A stretch of DNA of 64,000 nucleotides. Source: Pseudoxanthomonas helianthi (GTDB taxonomy: Bacteria; Pseudomonadota; Gammaproteobacteria; Xanthomonadales; Xanthomonadaceae). Below the pieces are notes generated by a model, which saw nothing but the letters and a program-made list of their open reading frames with translations, did no database searches and had not been told where the DNA came from. Location: contig NZ_JAGKTC010000002.1 of NCBI RefSeq assembly GCF_017939625.1, forward strand, positions 349,072-413,071. The letters are read 5' to 3'. The translations under genes were made by a program, and so were the position numbers. Shown piece after piece: positions 8,053 through 16,787 of the stretch; position 1 is the stretch's first letter; each line of letters begins with the position of its first letter.

Positions 8053-11000
8053 ATGAGCGTCCTCCGCGAAGCCATCAGCCACGCCACCCTCGGCTGGGTG
8101 AAACCCGAGCTGGACGAGATCCTGCGCCAGTCGCGGATCGCGCTGGAACAGCACGCCGAACAGCCCGACGACGCCGGCAGCCTCGACGCCTGCGTCGACC
8201 TGCTGCACCAGGCCCACGGCACCCTGCGCATGCTGGAACTGGCGGCGCCGGCGATGGTCGCCGAGGAAATGGAGCGCCTGGCCCAGGCCCTGCGCGACGG
8301 CCAGGTCGAACACGCCGCCGAAGCCAGCACCACGCTGATGCGCGGCACCGTGTTGCTGCCCGACTACCTGGAGCGCCTGCAGAGCGGCCACCGCGACATT
8401 CCGATCGTGCTGCTGCCGCTGCTCAACGACCTGCGCGCCGCGCGCGGCGCGGCCGGGCTGGGCGAACATGCGCTGCTCGGCAGCGACGCGGGCGAGCACA
8501 GCGAAGCCGAGCTCGACCACGCCCGCGGCAGCCTCAGCGGGCGCAACCGCGCGTTGCTGGACAGCGTCGGCAGCGCGGTCAAGGAAGAGCTGTTGCAGGT
8601 CAAGGACGAGATGGACCTGTACCTGCGCGGCGCGCGCCAGCAGCCGGAACAGCTGCAGCCGCAGGTGGAGACGCTCAGCGGCGTCGCCGACACCCTGCAA
8701 CTGCTCGGCCTGCAGGCCGCGCGCGACGGCGTGCTGGCCCAGCGCGACGCGCTGGCGCAAATCGCCGCCGGCGAACGCCCGGCCAACGAGGATACCTTGC
8801 TCGACATCGCCGGCGCGCTGCTGCGCGTCGACGCCGCGGTCGACGAACAGGCCAACCGACTCGGCGCGGTCGGCGACGAGGACGATGCCGAACTGGCGCG
8901 GCGCAACGAATCGCGCGCGCTGCTCGGCGTGCTGGCCAACGAGGCCCTGCTCAACCTGGCCGAGGCGCGGCGCCTGTTCGTCGCCTTCATCGAGACCGGC
9001 TGGGACCATGCGCAACTGGAACAGTTGCCGCGGCTGTTGCGCGAAGTCGGCGGCGCCCTGCGCATGCTGGAGCTGTCCGAAGCCAGCAACTGCCTCGGCG
9101 CTTTGCGCGCCTACATCCGCGACGAGCTGCTGCGGCACCGGCGCGTACCCGGCCCCCGCCAGCTCGATCACCTGGCCGACGCGCTCAGCAGCCTCGAGTA
9201 CTACCTGGAAGCGGTGCACGACCAGCGTCCGCATCGCGACCACATCCTCGACATCGCCCGTTCCAGCCTCGAAGCGCTGGGCGCGTGGCCGCCTCCGGCC
9301 GACGCCTTCGCGGACGAGGAAGAAGAACCGCAGGTCGCCGTGCCGGCATTGGTCGTTGAGGAAACGCACGAGGATGCGACGGAATCGGAACCCGCCGTCG
9401 TCGAGGACGCACCGGCGGCGCAGGAATCCGCGGTCGAACCGGTCGAAGCGCCGGTCGAGGTTCCCATCGAGGCCCCGATCGCAGCCGAGGAAAGCGCTGT
9501 CGCGGCCGCGCCGCAGGACACCGGCTTCCAGGCGCGTGGCGAGGACATCGACGACGAAATCCGCGAAGTGTTCATCGAGGAGTTCGGCGAGGAAATCGCC
9601 AACCTCGACACCTTGCTGCCCGCCTGGCGCGCGGCGCCGGAAGAACTCGAACAACTGCGGCCGATCCGCCGCGTGTTCCATACCCTGAAGGGCAGCGGCC
9701 GCCTGGTCGGCGCCACCGTCCTCGGCGAATTCAGCTGGAAGATCGAAAACGCGCTGAACCGCGTGCTCGACGGCAGCCGCCCGCCCAGCGCGGCGGTGAT
9801 CGAGCTGGTCGCCACGGCGCACCGCGCGCTGCCGCAATTGCGCGATGCGTTGCGCGGGCAGGGCACGGTGCAGACCGACCTGGCCGGCATCGAAGCGGTG
9901 GCCGATCGCGTCGCCGCCGGCGAGGAAGCTTTCCATCGCGGCGCGACCAGCATCGAGGTCGTGCCGGCGCCGGCACCCGTGGTCGAGGAGGCGCCGCAAG
10001 GCACCCCGGCTTCGGTCGACGCCGTGCTGCTGGAAATCCTCGACTCGGAAATCAGCAATCACCTGGCCACGGTCGAACGCTGGCTGGGCGACGTGCTCGG
10101 CAACGGCCTGCGCGCGGATGAGCGCCTGTTGCGGGCCATGCACACCATCAACGGCGCCTTCGCGATGACCGAAGTGCCGGAGATCACCGAGGTGACGCTG
10201 CCGGCCGAGGGCTACGTCAAGCGCCTGCTGGCCGCCGACCTGCCGGCCAGCGATGCCGGCGTCGCCGCCATCGCGCAGACCGCCGATGCCGTGCGCCGCG
10301 CCTTGGCCGCGTTGCACGAAGAACAACCGCGGGTCCCCGTGTTCACCGAGCTGGCCGCGCAACTCACCGCCCTGCGCGACGAGTTGCCGGTTCCGGCGGC
10401 CAGGCCGATCGACGTCTCCGACGATGAAGACGCGGAAACCGCGCGGGCGCGGGAGGCCTTCTTCGATGGCTTGCCGTCGATCGCCCCGCCGATGTCGCTG
10501 GACGAAGTCGGGGAGGACGAAACCGCCGCCGAGGCCGTCGATGCGGATGTCGGCAACGAGGCCACTGTGGCGCCGGTCGCCGACGAGGTCGATGTCGAAG
10601 AGATCGCCGTGGAAACGCCGGTGGTCGAAGAGATTGCTGTCGAAGCGCCAGTCATCGAAGAAATCGCCATCGAAGCACCGGTCGTCGAAGAAATTTCTGT
10701 CGAAGCGCCCAGCGCCGAATGGATCGCCGACGAAGCGCCCGACGTCGACGGGACCGAGGAGATCGCGGTCGAAGAGCCTGCCGCGCCAGCCAGCGAGTAC
10801 GCGGGCGAAGCCGTGGAAACGCCCGCGACTGCAGGGGAAGATTCCGAGGTCGCGGCGGAAGCGGCTGCCGACGAGCCGGCGACGGCCATGGGTGGAACCG
10901 CTGACGCGGAAATCGTCGTCGACGATTTCGTGCCGCCGTCCGGTTACCGGGCGGAGACCTTCTTCAATTTCGGCATGACCTACGTGCGCACCGGCCACGC

Positions 11001-13827
11001 GCCGGAACCGCCGAGCGCACGTTCCGCGTCCACGCCGACCACGCATGCCGCGGGCGAAGCGGTGGCCGGGGAAGGCACTGCCGATGGCGAAGCCGGCACC
11101 CCGGCGTCGCTGCTGGAGCTGATGCCGCTCGACCCCGCATTCGAGACTTCGCTGCCGGACGGCGCGCAGACGACGGTAGAAGGCGAGCCGGTGGAAGTCG
11201 GTGCGCATACCGACATTCCGGACGAACTCGAACTGGAAGCGTTGGCGGTCGAGGCCCTGGTGTCCGGTGGCAACCAGCCGGGCGAAGACGAGATCGAGAA
11301 TCCCGAACCGCAGCCGGTCGAACTGAACGAAGCGGAATTCGCCGGCGACGAGGCCAGCGAAGCGATCCTCGACGCCGAGATCGAAGCGGCCGCGCGCGAA
11401 ATCGTTCCGGAAGCCGAAGCGCCCGCGCCGGGCGCACGGATCGGTTCGCGCCTGCCCGCCGCCGCCGAGGATCCGGACCTACCGCTGGACCTGGGCGAAC
11501 ACGACCCGGAACTGGTCGACGTGTTCATCGAGGAAGGCACCGACCTGCTCGACCACGCCGACGGCCTGCTCGCCCAGCTCGACGGCGGGGCGGAAGACCG
11601 CGAGCGCCTGATCGGGCTGCAGCGCGACCTGCACACGCTGAAGGGCGGTGCGCGCATGTCCGGCCTGTACGCGGTCGGCGAGCTCGGCCACGCCATCGAA
11701 TCGGTCCTCCAGGTGGCGGTGCACCAGGGCGAATTGCAGCCCGGCGACGTGCCGTTGCTGGAACGCGGCTTCGACCGCCTGCACGCCATGTTGACCCGCG
11801 TCGCCGCGCGCCGCGCCATCGGCCTGCCGCAGGCGCTGATCGACGAGTTCGACCAGCGCGCGCGCCGGATGCCGCAGTCCGCGGAAGATGCCGAGGAAAC
11901 CGTGGTCGACGAAGGCGTCGCCCCGCAGGCCCACGCGCCGCGCGAACTGAGGCCGCTGTCGGCGCCGATCGAAACCTGGAGCCCCGGCGACGACGACGAC
12001 CTGCCGCAGCCGCTGGTGCAGGAGCAGGTGCGCGTGCGCGCCGACCTGCTCGACCGCCTGGTCAACCACGCCGGCGAAGTGGCGATCTACCGTGCCCACC
12101 TCGAACAGCAGCTCGGCGCGTTCCGCAACGCGATGGGCGAAATGGAGCAGACCAACGCGCGTTTGCGCGACCAGCTGCGCCGCCTCGACATCGAAACCGA
12201 AGCGCAGATCGTCGCCCGCTACCAGCGCGAGCAGGACCAGGGCGACCCCGCCTTCGATCCGCTGGAACTGGATCGCTTCTCCACCCTGCAACAGCTCAGC
12301 CGTGCGCTGTCCGAATCCGCAGCCGACTTGACCAGCCTGCAGGGCGTGCTCGACGACCTCGCGCGCCAGTACGACGCGTTGCTGCACCAGCAGTCGCGGG
12401 TGAGCTCGGAACTGCAGGACGGCCTGATGCGCACGCGCATGCTGCCGTTCGACACCCTGGCGCCGCGCTTGCGCCGGGTGGTGCGCCAGGCCGCCGAGGA
12501 TGCCGGCAAGGCGGTCGAATTCCACCTCGACGGGGCCCACGGCGAACTCGACCGCAGCGTGCTGCAACGCATGACCGCGCCGCTGGAACACATGCTGCGC
12601 AACGCGGTCGCCCACGGCCTGGAAAGCGCCGAGGCGCGCGTCGCCGCCGGCAAGCCGGCGCAGGGCAACGTCACCCTCAGCCTGCTGCGCGAAGGTTCGG
12701 AAGTGGTGCTGCAGGTCGGCGACGACGGCGCCGGCCTCGACCGCGAAGCGATCCGCAAGCGCGCGGTCGACCGCGGCCTGCTCGCCGAAGGCGAAACCCC
12801 CGCCGATGCCGACCTCGACGCGCTGATCTTCGAATCGGGCTTCTCCACCGCGGATACGGTCAGCCGCCTCGCCGGCCGCGGCGTCGGCATGGACGTGGTG
12901 CGCAACGAGGTGCGCCAACTCGGCGGCACCGTCGACATCGCCACCGCGCCGGGCGAAGGCACCCGTTTCACCCTGCGCCTGCCGCAGACCCTTGCGGTGA
13001 CCCAGGCGGTGCTGGTGCAGGTCGGCGATACCTTTTTCGCGGTGCCGGTGGCTGCGCTGCAGGGCGTCGGCCGCATCTCCCGCGAGCGCCTTGAGAACAA
13101 CGCCGACGCGCCGTACCGTTACGGCGGCGAAGACTACGCGCTGCACGAACTCGGCGGCCTGGTCGGCCAGGCGCACGCGCGTGGCGAAGGCCAGGACCAG
13201 CTGCCGCTGCTGCTGGTCCGCGCCGGCCAGTTGCGCGCCGCGATCGCGGTGGACCAGGTGCTGGGCAGCCGCGAGATCGTGGTCAAGGCGGTCGGCCCGC
13301 AGATCGCCTCGATACCGGGCATCTACGGCGCCACCATCCTCGGCGACGGCCGCATCGCCCTGATCCTCGACCTGGCCCCGCTGGTGCGCCGCCATGCCGC
13401 GCAGCCGCAGCTGCCGCCGCAGGTGGTCCCGGTCGAAGAACGCCAGGTCCCGCTGGTGATGGTGGTCGACGATTCGCTGACCATGCGCAAGGTCACCGGC
13501 CGCGTGCTGGAGCGCCACAACCTCGAAGTGGTGGCCGCGCGCGATGGCGTCGATGCGCTGGAACGGCTGGCCGAACGCGTGCCGGACCTGCTCCTGCTCG
13601 ACATCGAAATGCCGCGCATGGACGGCTACGAATTGGCCACGCGCATGAAGGCGGATCCGCGCCTGCGCAACGTGCCCATCGTGATGATCACCTCGCGCAC
13701 CGGCGACAAGCATCGCCAGCGCGCCTTCGACATCGGCGTCGAGCGCTACATGGGCAAGCCGTACCAGGAGCCCGACCTGATGCGCAACGTCTACGACCTG
13801 TTGGGGCTGGCCCGTGCACGCGAATAA
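8053..13827 (+). CDS. chpA: Hybrid chemosensory histidine kinase ChpA (PilL)
   Basis: This 1924-residue CheA-type kinase is the core of the Pil-Chp system. The N-terminal region (1-400) is FimL/Hpt-like, with a site near His52-His55 and a second, His-less repeat (LREVGGALRML). Canonical Hpt motifs are HTLKGS at His543 and HTLKGG at His1194; MHTING at His697 is degenerate. A long acidic Glu/Ala/Pro linker (about 800-1150) holds a 10-residue tandem repeat. The kinase core has its N-box at Asn1517 (LRNAVAHG) and G-box at Asp1557-Gly1561 (DDGAG), followed by a CheW domain (about 1650-1790). A C-terminal receiver has Asp1806-Asp1807 and phospho-acceptor Asp1850. It has fewer phosphotransfer modules than Pseudomonas ChpA (about 2470 residues). 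Confidence 0.94.
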   Translation: MSVLREAISHATLGWVKPELDEILRQSRIALEQHAEQPDDAGSLDACVDLLHQAHGTLRMLELAAPAMVAEEMERLAQALRDGQVEHAAEASTTLMRGTVLLPDYLERLQSGHRDIPIVLLPLLNDLRAARGAAGLGEHALLGSDAGEHSEAELDHARGSLSGRNRALLDSVGSAVKEELLQVKDEMDLYLRGARQQPEQLQPQVETLSGVADTLQLLGLQAARDGVLAQRDALAQIAAGERPANEDTLLDIAGALLRVDAAVDEQANRLGAVGDEDDAELARRNESRALLGVLANEALLNLAEARRLFVAFIETGWDHAQLEQLPRLLREVGGALRMLELSEASNCLGALRAYIRDELLRHRRVPGPRQLDHLADALSSLEYYLEAVHDQRPHRDHILDIARSSLEALGAWPPPADAFADEEEEPQVAVPALVVEETHEDATESEPAVVEDAPAAQESAVEPVEAPVEVPIEAPIAAEESAVAAAPQDTGFQARGEDIDDEIREVFIEEFGEEIANLDTLLPAWRAAPEELEQLRPIRRVFHTLKGSGRLVGATVLGEFSWKIENALNRVLDGSRPPSAAVIELVATAHRALPQLRDALRGQGTVQTDLAGIEAVADRVAAGEEAFHRGATSIEVVPAPAPVVEEAPQGTPASVDAVLLEILDSEISNHLATVERWLGDVLGNGLRADERLLRAMHTINGAFAMTEVPEITEVTLPAEGYVKRLLAADLPASDAGVAAIAQTADAVRRALAALHEEQPRVPVFTELAAQLTALRDELPVPAARPIDVSDDEDAETARAREAFFDGLPSIAPPMSLDEVGEDETAAEAVDADVGNEATVAPVADEVDVEEIAVETPVVEEIAVEAPVIEEIAIEAPVVEEISVEAPSAEWIADEAPDVDGTEEIAVEEPAAPASEYAGEAVETPATAGEDSEVAAEAAADEPATAMGGTADAEIVVDDFVPPSGYRAETFFNFGMTYVRTGHAPEPPSARSASTPTTHAAGEAVAGEGTADGEAGTPASLLELMPLDPAFETSLPDGAQTTVEGEPVEVGAHTDIPDELELEALAVEALVSGGNQPGEDEIENPEPQPVELNEAEFAGDEASEAILDAEIEAAAREIVPEAEAPAPGARIGSRLPAAAEDPDLPLDLGEHDPELVDVFIEEGTDLLDHADGLLAQLDGGAEDRERLIGLQRDLHTLKGGARMSGLYAVGELGHAIESVLQVAVHQGELQPGDVPLLERGFDRLHAMLTRVAARRAIGLPQALIDEFDQRARRMPQSAEDAEETVVDEGVAPQAHAPRELRPLSAPIETWSPGDDDDLPQPLVQEQVRVRADLLDRLVNHAGEVAIYRAHLEQQLGAFRNAMGEMEQTNARLRDQLRRLDIETEAQIVARYQREQDQGDPAFDPLELDRFSTLQQLSRALSESAADLTSLQGVLDDLARQYDALLHQQSRVSSELQDGLMRTRMLPFDTLAPRLRRVVRQAAEDAGKAVEFHLDGAHGELDRSVLQRMTAPLEHMLRNAVAHGLESAEARVAAGKPAQGNVTLSLLREGSEVVLQVGDDGAGLDREAIRKRAVDRGLLAEGETPADADLDALIFESGFSTADTVSRLAGRGVGMDVVRNEVRQLGGTVDIATAPGEGTRFTLRLPQTLAVTQAVLVQVGDTFFAVPVAALQGVGRISRERLENNADAPYRYGGEDYALHELGGLVGQAHARGEGQDQLPLLLVRAGQLRAAIAVDQVLGSREIVVKAVGPQIASIPGIYGATILGDGRIALILDLAPLVRRHAAQPQLPPQVVPVEERQVPLVMVVDDSLTMRKVTGRVLERHNLEVVAARDGVDALERLAERVPDLLLLDIEMPRMDGYELATRMKADPRLRNVPIVMITSRTGDKHRQRAFDIGVERYMGKPYQEPDLMRNVYDLLGLARARE
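10597..10746 (+). repeat. 30-bp tandem repeat inside chpA (five imperfect copies)
   Basis: Five in-frame units of 10 residues follow each other: EEIAVETPVV, EEIAVEAPVI, EEIAIEAPVV, EEISVEAPSA, EWIADEAPDV (residues 849-898). They lie in the acidic linker between the second and third phosphotransfer regions. Copy number could vary between strains by slippage without breaking the frame. Confidence 0.8.
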
Positions 13828-14860
13828 CCCGCAAACGCGCGATTCCACGTCTTCGTCCGCCATCGCGCAAGGCGTGCGCGTGGCCCTGCTGGCCCGCCAG
13901 GGCGAGGTGCAGGACGCCTTGCGCGACGCACTGCGCGCGGCCGGCACCGAACTGGTGCTGGCGGGCGACCCGCGGCAGCTCGATCCGGAGACGTTGCGCC
14001 GCGCCGCGCCGCAGGCGGTGCTGGTGGCGCTGGATTCGGCGATCGAAGCCAGGTTGTCCGGCTTCGACGACGTGCTGTTCGACGACTCGGTGCTGGCGAT
14101 CTACGAAGAGGCCGAACTGGTCCTGCGCCGCGATGCCTGGGAAAACGCGCGCTGGCTGCGCCACGTCATGGCCAAGCTGCATCGCCGCGACGACGTGCTG
14201 CCGCCGCGTGCGGCCGCGCCGCAGGACCTGGCGGTCGAGACGGTCGAGGCCTGCATCGGCAGCTGGATGATGCCGGCGGCCGACACGGCCGATGCGACCG
14301 ACACGATCCACGTGGCCGAGATAGCCGAAGCGACCAAGCCGGCCAAGCCGTTCGCCGGCGTGGTGCTGGTGCTGGCCGGCATGGGCGGCCCCGACGCGCT
14401 GCGCCAGCTGCTGGGCGCGTTGCCTTCCGATTTCCACCAGCCGGTGCTGATCCGCCAGCGCCTGTACGGCGGCCATTACGACCACCTGCTGCGCCAGCTG
14501 TCGCGCACTTCCGCGCTGCCGGTGCAACTGGCGGAGCGGGGCGGGATGGCGTTGCCAGGCCGCGCCTACCTGTTGCCCGAGGGCACCATCGCGACGGCCG
14601 ACGACGGCACGCTGCACTTCGCGCAGGGCGACGACGATTTCACCAGCGTGCCGCCCACGGGCAGCACGGTGTTGCTGTTGAGCGGGTGCGAAACCGCCCA
14701 GGCCGAAGCCGCGGCGGTGTGGGCGCTGGGCGGCGCGACCCTGGTCGCGCAATCGCCGGAGACCTGTTTCGACGACGCCGCGGCGCGGGCCCTGCTCGCG
14801 CTGGGCGGCGATGCCGCCGCGCCCGCCGCACTGGCGTGGCGCCTGAGCGCGCAAGCCTGA
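13814..14860 (+). CDS. CheB-like protein with all catalytic residues lost (ChpB position)
   Basis: This 348-residue protein sits where chpB (receptor methylesterase) sits in Pseudomonas. Residues 14-115 look like a degenerate receiver. Residues from about 175 onward align well along the CheB esterase fold, but the CheB motif GASTGG reads AGMGG (Ser lost), QHMP reads RQRL (His lost) and GMGNDGA reads GCETAQA (Asp lost). A structural or regulatory pseudoenzyme is therefore more likely than an active esterase. The GTG at 13814 overlaps chpA by 14 bases; a later start is possible because no ribosome-binding site decides it. Confidence 0.75.
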   Translation: MHANNPQTRDSTSSSAIAQGVRVALLARQGEVQDALRDALRAAGTELVLAGDPRQLDPETLRRAAPQAVLVALDSAIEARLSGFDDVLFDDSVLAIYEEAELVLRRDAWENARWLRHVMAKLHRRDDVLPPRAAAPQDLAVETVEACIGSWMMPAADTADATDTIHVAEIAEATKPAKPFAGVVLVLAGMGGPDALRQLLGALPSDFHQPVLIRQRLYGGHYDHLLRQLSRTSALPVQLAERGGMALPGRAYLLPEGTIATADDGTLHFAQGDDDFTSVPPTGSTVLLLSGCETAQAEAAAVWALGGATLVAQSPETCFDDAAARALLALGGDAAAPAALAWRLSAQA

Positions 14861-14869
14861 GGAACCATC

Positions 14870-15340
14870 GTGGCCTATACCAAAGACGAAATCCGCAGCG
14901 TGCTGGTGCAGACCGCCGCCGGCCGCCTGCTGCTGCCCAATGCCAACGTCGCCGAGGTGCTGGCCTGGGTCCGCCCCGCGCCGGTGGAGAACGCACCGTC
15001 CTGGCTGCTCGGCCGTTTCGAATGGCATGGCTGGCAGGTGCCGCTGGTGTCGTTCGCGCCGCTGGTCGGCCTGGCCGATGAAGCCGCGCGGGCCAACAGC
15101 CGCGTGGTCGTGCTGAAGGCGCTTGGCGGCAACGCCGAACTGCCGTACTTCGCGCTGCTGGCGCAGGGCTTCCCGCGACTGACCACGGTGTTGCGCGACG
15201 GCCTGCTCGCCGACGCCGCCGAGGAAGAGTTGCCGGCCGGCGTGCAGATGCGCGTGCTGCTTGGTGATGAAGCCGCCTTGCTGCCCGATCTGGACAACGT
15301 CGAAGCGAAGATCGGCGCCGCGCTGGCGCAGGCGGCGTAA
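14870..15340 (+). CDS. chpC: CheW-like protein ChpC
   Basis: This 156-residue CheW-fold protein is the last gene of the Pil-Chp cluster, nine bases after the cheB-like gene. In Pseudomonas, ChpC is thought to connect additional receptors to ChpA. The fold is visible in VLVQTAAGRLLLPN, LGRFEWHGWQVPLVSF and the hydrophobic strand pattern to residue 150. It starts at GTG 14870, with GAGGAAC eight bases upstream. The assignment rests on position and fold; sequence identity to Pseudomonas ChpC cannot be measured here. Confidence 0.75.
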   Translation: MAYTKDEIRSVLVQTAAGRLLLPNANVAEVLAWVRPAPVENAPSWLLGRFEWHGWQVPLVSFAPLVGLADEAARANSRVVVLKALGGNAELPYFALLAQGFPRLTTVLRDGLLADAAEEELPAGVQMRVLLGDEAALLPDLDNVEAKIGAALAQAA

Positions 15341-15392
15341 GCGCGGCAACATCCACCGTGCCGGCACGAGCCGGCGCGATCCGCCCGCCGCG

Positions 15393-15791
15393 ATGCAGAT
15401 TTCCGCCTCGGTACGCCATTCCTCTGCCGGCCATGAAGCGGTGGTCCGCACCGGCGACGCCAGCCGCGCGTTGCCGATTCCCGCCAAGGCCGATGCCACG
15501 GGTTCCGCGGTCAACGGCGGCGAATTGCTGATGCTGGCGCTGGCCACGTGCTACTGCAAGGACCTGTATCGCGAAGCCGCGCGGCTTGGCGTCGCCATCG
15601 ATGGCGTCGAAGTGGATGCCAGCGCGCGCTTCGCCGGCGTCGGCCTGGCCGCGAGCGACATCCGCTATCGCGTGCGTGTCGATTCGCCCGCCGACGCCGC
15701 GACCGTGGCCGACCTGATCCGCCATACCGACGCCGTGGCGGAAGTGCACAACACGTTGCGCGCAGGCGTGCCCGTGGCCCTGGTCGAATGA
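15393..15791 (+). CDS. OsmC/Ohr-fold protein
   Basis: The product has 132 residues. OsmC and Ohr proteins reduce organic hydroperoxides with a cysteine pair. The first (peroxidatic) position is present in ATCYCKDL (two Cys, about residues 54 and 56), within the usual GGELLMLALATC helix. The second family Cys, normally in a CPV-type motif near the C terminus, is replaced by DAVAEVHNTL, so peroxidase activity by the standard mechanism is doubtful; it may bind a ligand instead. The ATG is chosen because it begins the first strand (QISASV). Its TGA overlaps the start of the next gene (ATGA), so the two are coupled. Confidence 0.8.
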   Translation: MQISASVRHSSAGHEAVVRTGDASRALPIPAKADATGSAVNGGELLMLALATCYCKDLYREAARLGVAIDGVEVDASARFAGVGLAASDIRYRVRVDSPADAATVADLIRHTDAVAEVHNTLRAGVPVALVE

Positions 15792-16297
15792 GCGCGCGGC
15801 CCGGCCGGTTGCATCGCGCGGCGGCCATGCTGCTGGCGCTGTTCGCGACCGATGCGGCGGCGAAGTTCCCGCCCGAGCTGGCCCCCGAAGCGCAGCGTGC
15901 CGACGCCATCCGCGTGTACAAGGCAGCGCGCAAGATGGAGTTGTTGCGCGACGGTCGCGTCATCCGCAGCTACCGCGTTCGCCTGGGAGGCGTTCCGACC
16001 GGACCGAAGCGCGAGCAGGGCGACCAGCGCACGCCGGAAGGCGAGTACGCGATCAGCTATCGCAATGCCGCCAGTCGCTTCCACCTGTCGCTGCGCGTGT
16101 CGTACCCGAACGCCGACGACCTGCGCCAGGCGCGGGCGCGCGGCGTCGATCCCGGTGGCGACATCATGATCCATGGCGGCACGCCGCCCGGCGAATCGCG
16201 CGACTGGACCGAAGGTTGCGTGGCGGTGAGCAACGCGGAAATCGAGGAAATCTGGCGATTGGTGCCGTTGGGCACGCCGGTCCGCATCGATCCCTGA
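15788..16297 (+). CDS. L,D-transpeptidase-fold (YkuD) secreted protein
   Basis: The 169-residue precursor has a signal peptide (residues 1-25, ending DAAA). The YkuD catalytic motif is clear: His129 in MIHGG and Cys144 in TEGCVAVS. The family either cross-links or anchors peptidoglycan stem peptides in the periplasm, or includes inactive relatives. This is the short ErfK/YafK-like type with no extra binding domain. The usual Arg two residues after the catalytic Cys is Val here (GCVAVS for GC[IV]R), also seen in YafK-type members. The start overlaps the OsmC-like gene by 4 bases. Confidence 0.85.
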   Translation: MSARPGRLHRAAAMLLALFATDAAAKFPPELAPEAQRADAIRVYKAARKMELLRDGRVIRSYRVRLGGVPTGPKREQGDQRTPEGEYAISYRNAASRFHLSLRVSYPNADDLRQARARGVDPGGDIMIHGGTPPGESRDWTEGCVAVSNAEIEEIWRLVPLGTPVRIDP

Positions 16298-16426
16298 GAT
16301 TTGAGGGCCTCCCAACTCGCGGACTGAATCGCGGCTGCACGCTCCTCGCTCGATACCGGCCGATTCATCATCGATTTTCGACCGCGCTGCCAGCCTTTCA
16401 GCTCCACCCATGCGTGGAGGTTCGAC

Positions 16427-16750
16427 ATGAACGATTCGATGCGAAATTCCCCTGCCGTCGCGTTGGCGGCATTGCTCGCAATCGGCACGGCAGGCGCGCA
16501 GGAAGCGGCATTGCCGCACACGACCCAACTGCAGACCTCGCAAGGCCCGGTGACCGTGCGCTGGGGCCAGACGGCGGAATCCGGGCTTGCGCCGTTCCAG
16601 TCGCGGATCGCCGGCATGGACAAGGATGGCGACGGCATGCTCAGCCCGCAGGAAGCGGCGGGAGACGCCGCGCTGGTCCGGCAATTCAAGCTGATCGACC
16701 AGGATCGCGACGGCAGGATCAGCGCACGCGAACTGGCGAACTGGAGCTGA
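16427..16750 (+). CDS. Secreted EF-hand calcium-binding protein
   Basis: The 107-residue precursor has a signal peptide ending near residue 24 (TAGAQ). Two canonical EF-hand loops follow: Asp65 to Glu76 (DKDGDGMLSPQE) and Asp91 to Glu102 (DQDRDGRISARE). Both have acidic residues at positions 1, 3, 5 and 12 and Gly at 6, so calcium binding is expected in the periplasm or outside the cell. The role is unknown. AGGTTCGAC before the ATG contains a usable ribosome-binding site. The 129 bases upstream hold no other feature I can support. Confidence 0.8.
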   Translation: MNDSMRNSPAVALAALLAIGTAGAQEAALPHTTQLQTSQGPVTVRWGQTAESGLAPFQSRIAGMDKDGDGMLSPQEAAGDAALVRQFKLIDQDRDGRISARELANWS

Positions 16751-16760
16751 TTGCAGCGCT

Positions 16761-16787
16761 GTAGATCGGGGCGTTACCCCGATCTAC
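16761..16787. terminator. REP-like palindrome between convergent genes
   Basis: GTAGATCGGGG pairs perfectly with CCCCGATCTAC over a five-base loop (11-bp stem). It lies between the EF-hand gene and the convergent rsmE gene and overlaps the rsmE TAG stop. It probably acts as a bidirectional transcription end or mRNA 3' stabiliser. It has the GTAG head of the other dispersed palindromes here. Confidence 0.6.

Noticed and set aside
7984-11208. A 1074-codon open frame on the minus strand
   Set aside because: It is antisense to pilJ/chpA, composed of His/Arg/Gln-rich sequence without domains; long antisense frames are expected in high-GC DNA with strong G/C third positions.
11479-13947. An 822-codon open frame on the minus strand
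   Set aside because: Antisense shadow of the chpA kinase core; no recognisable domain or ribosome-binding site.
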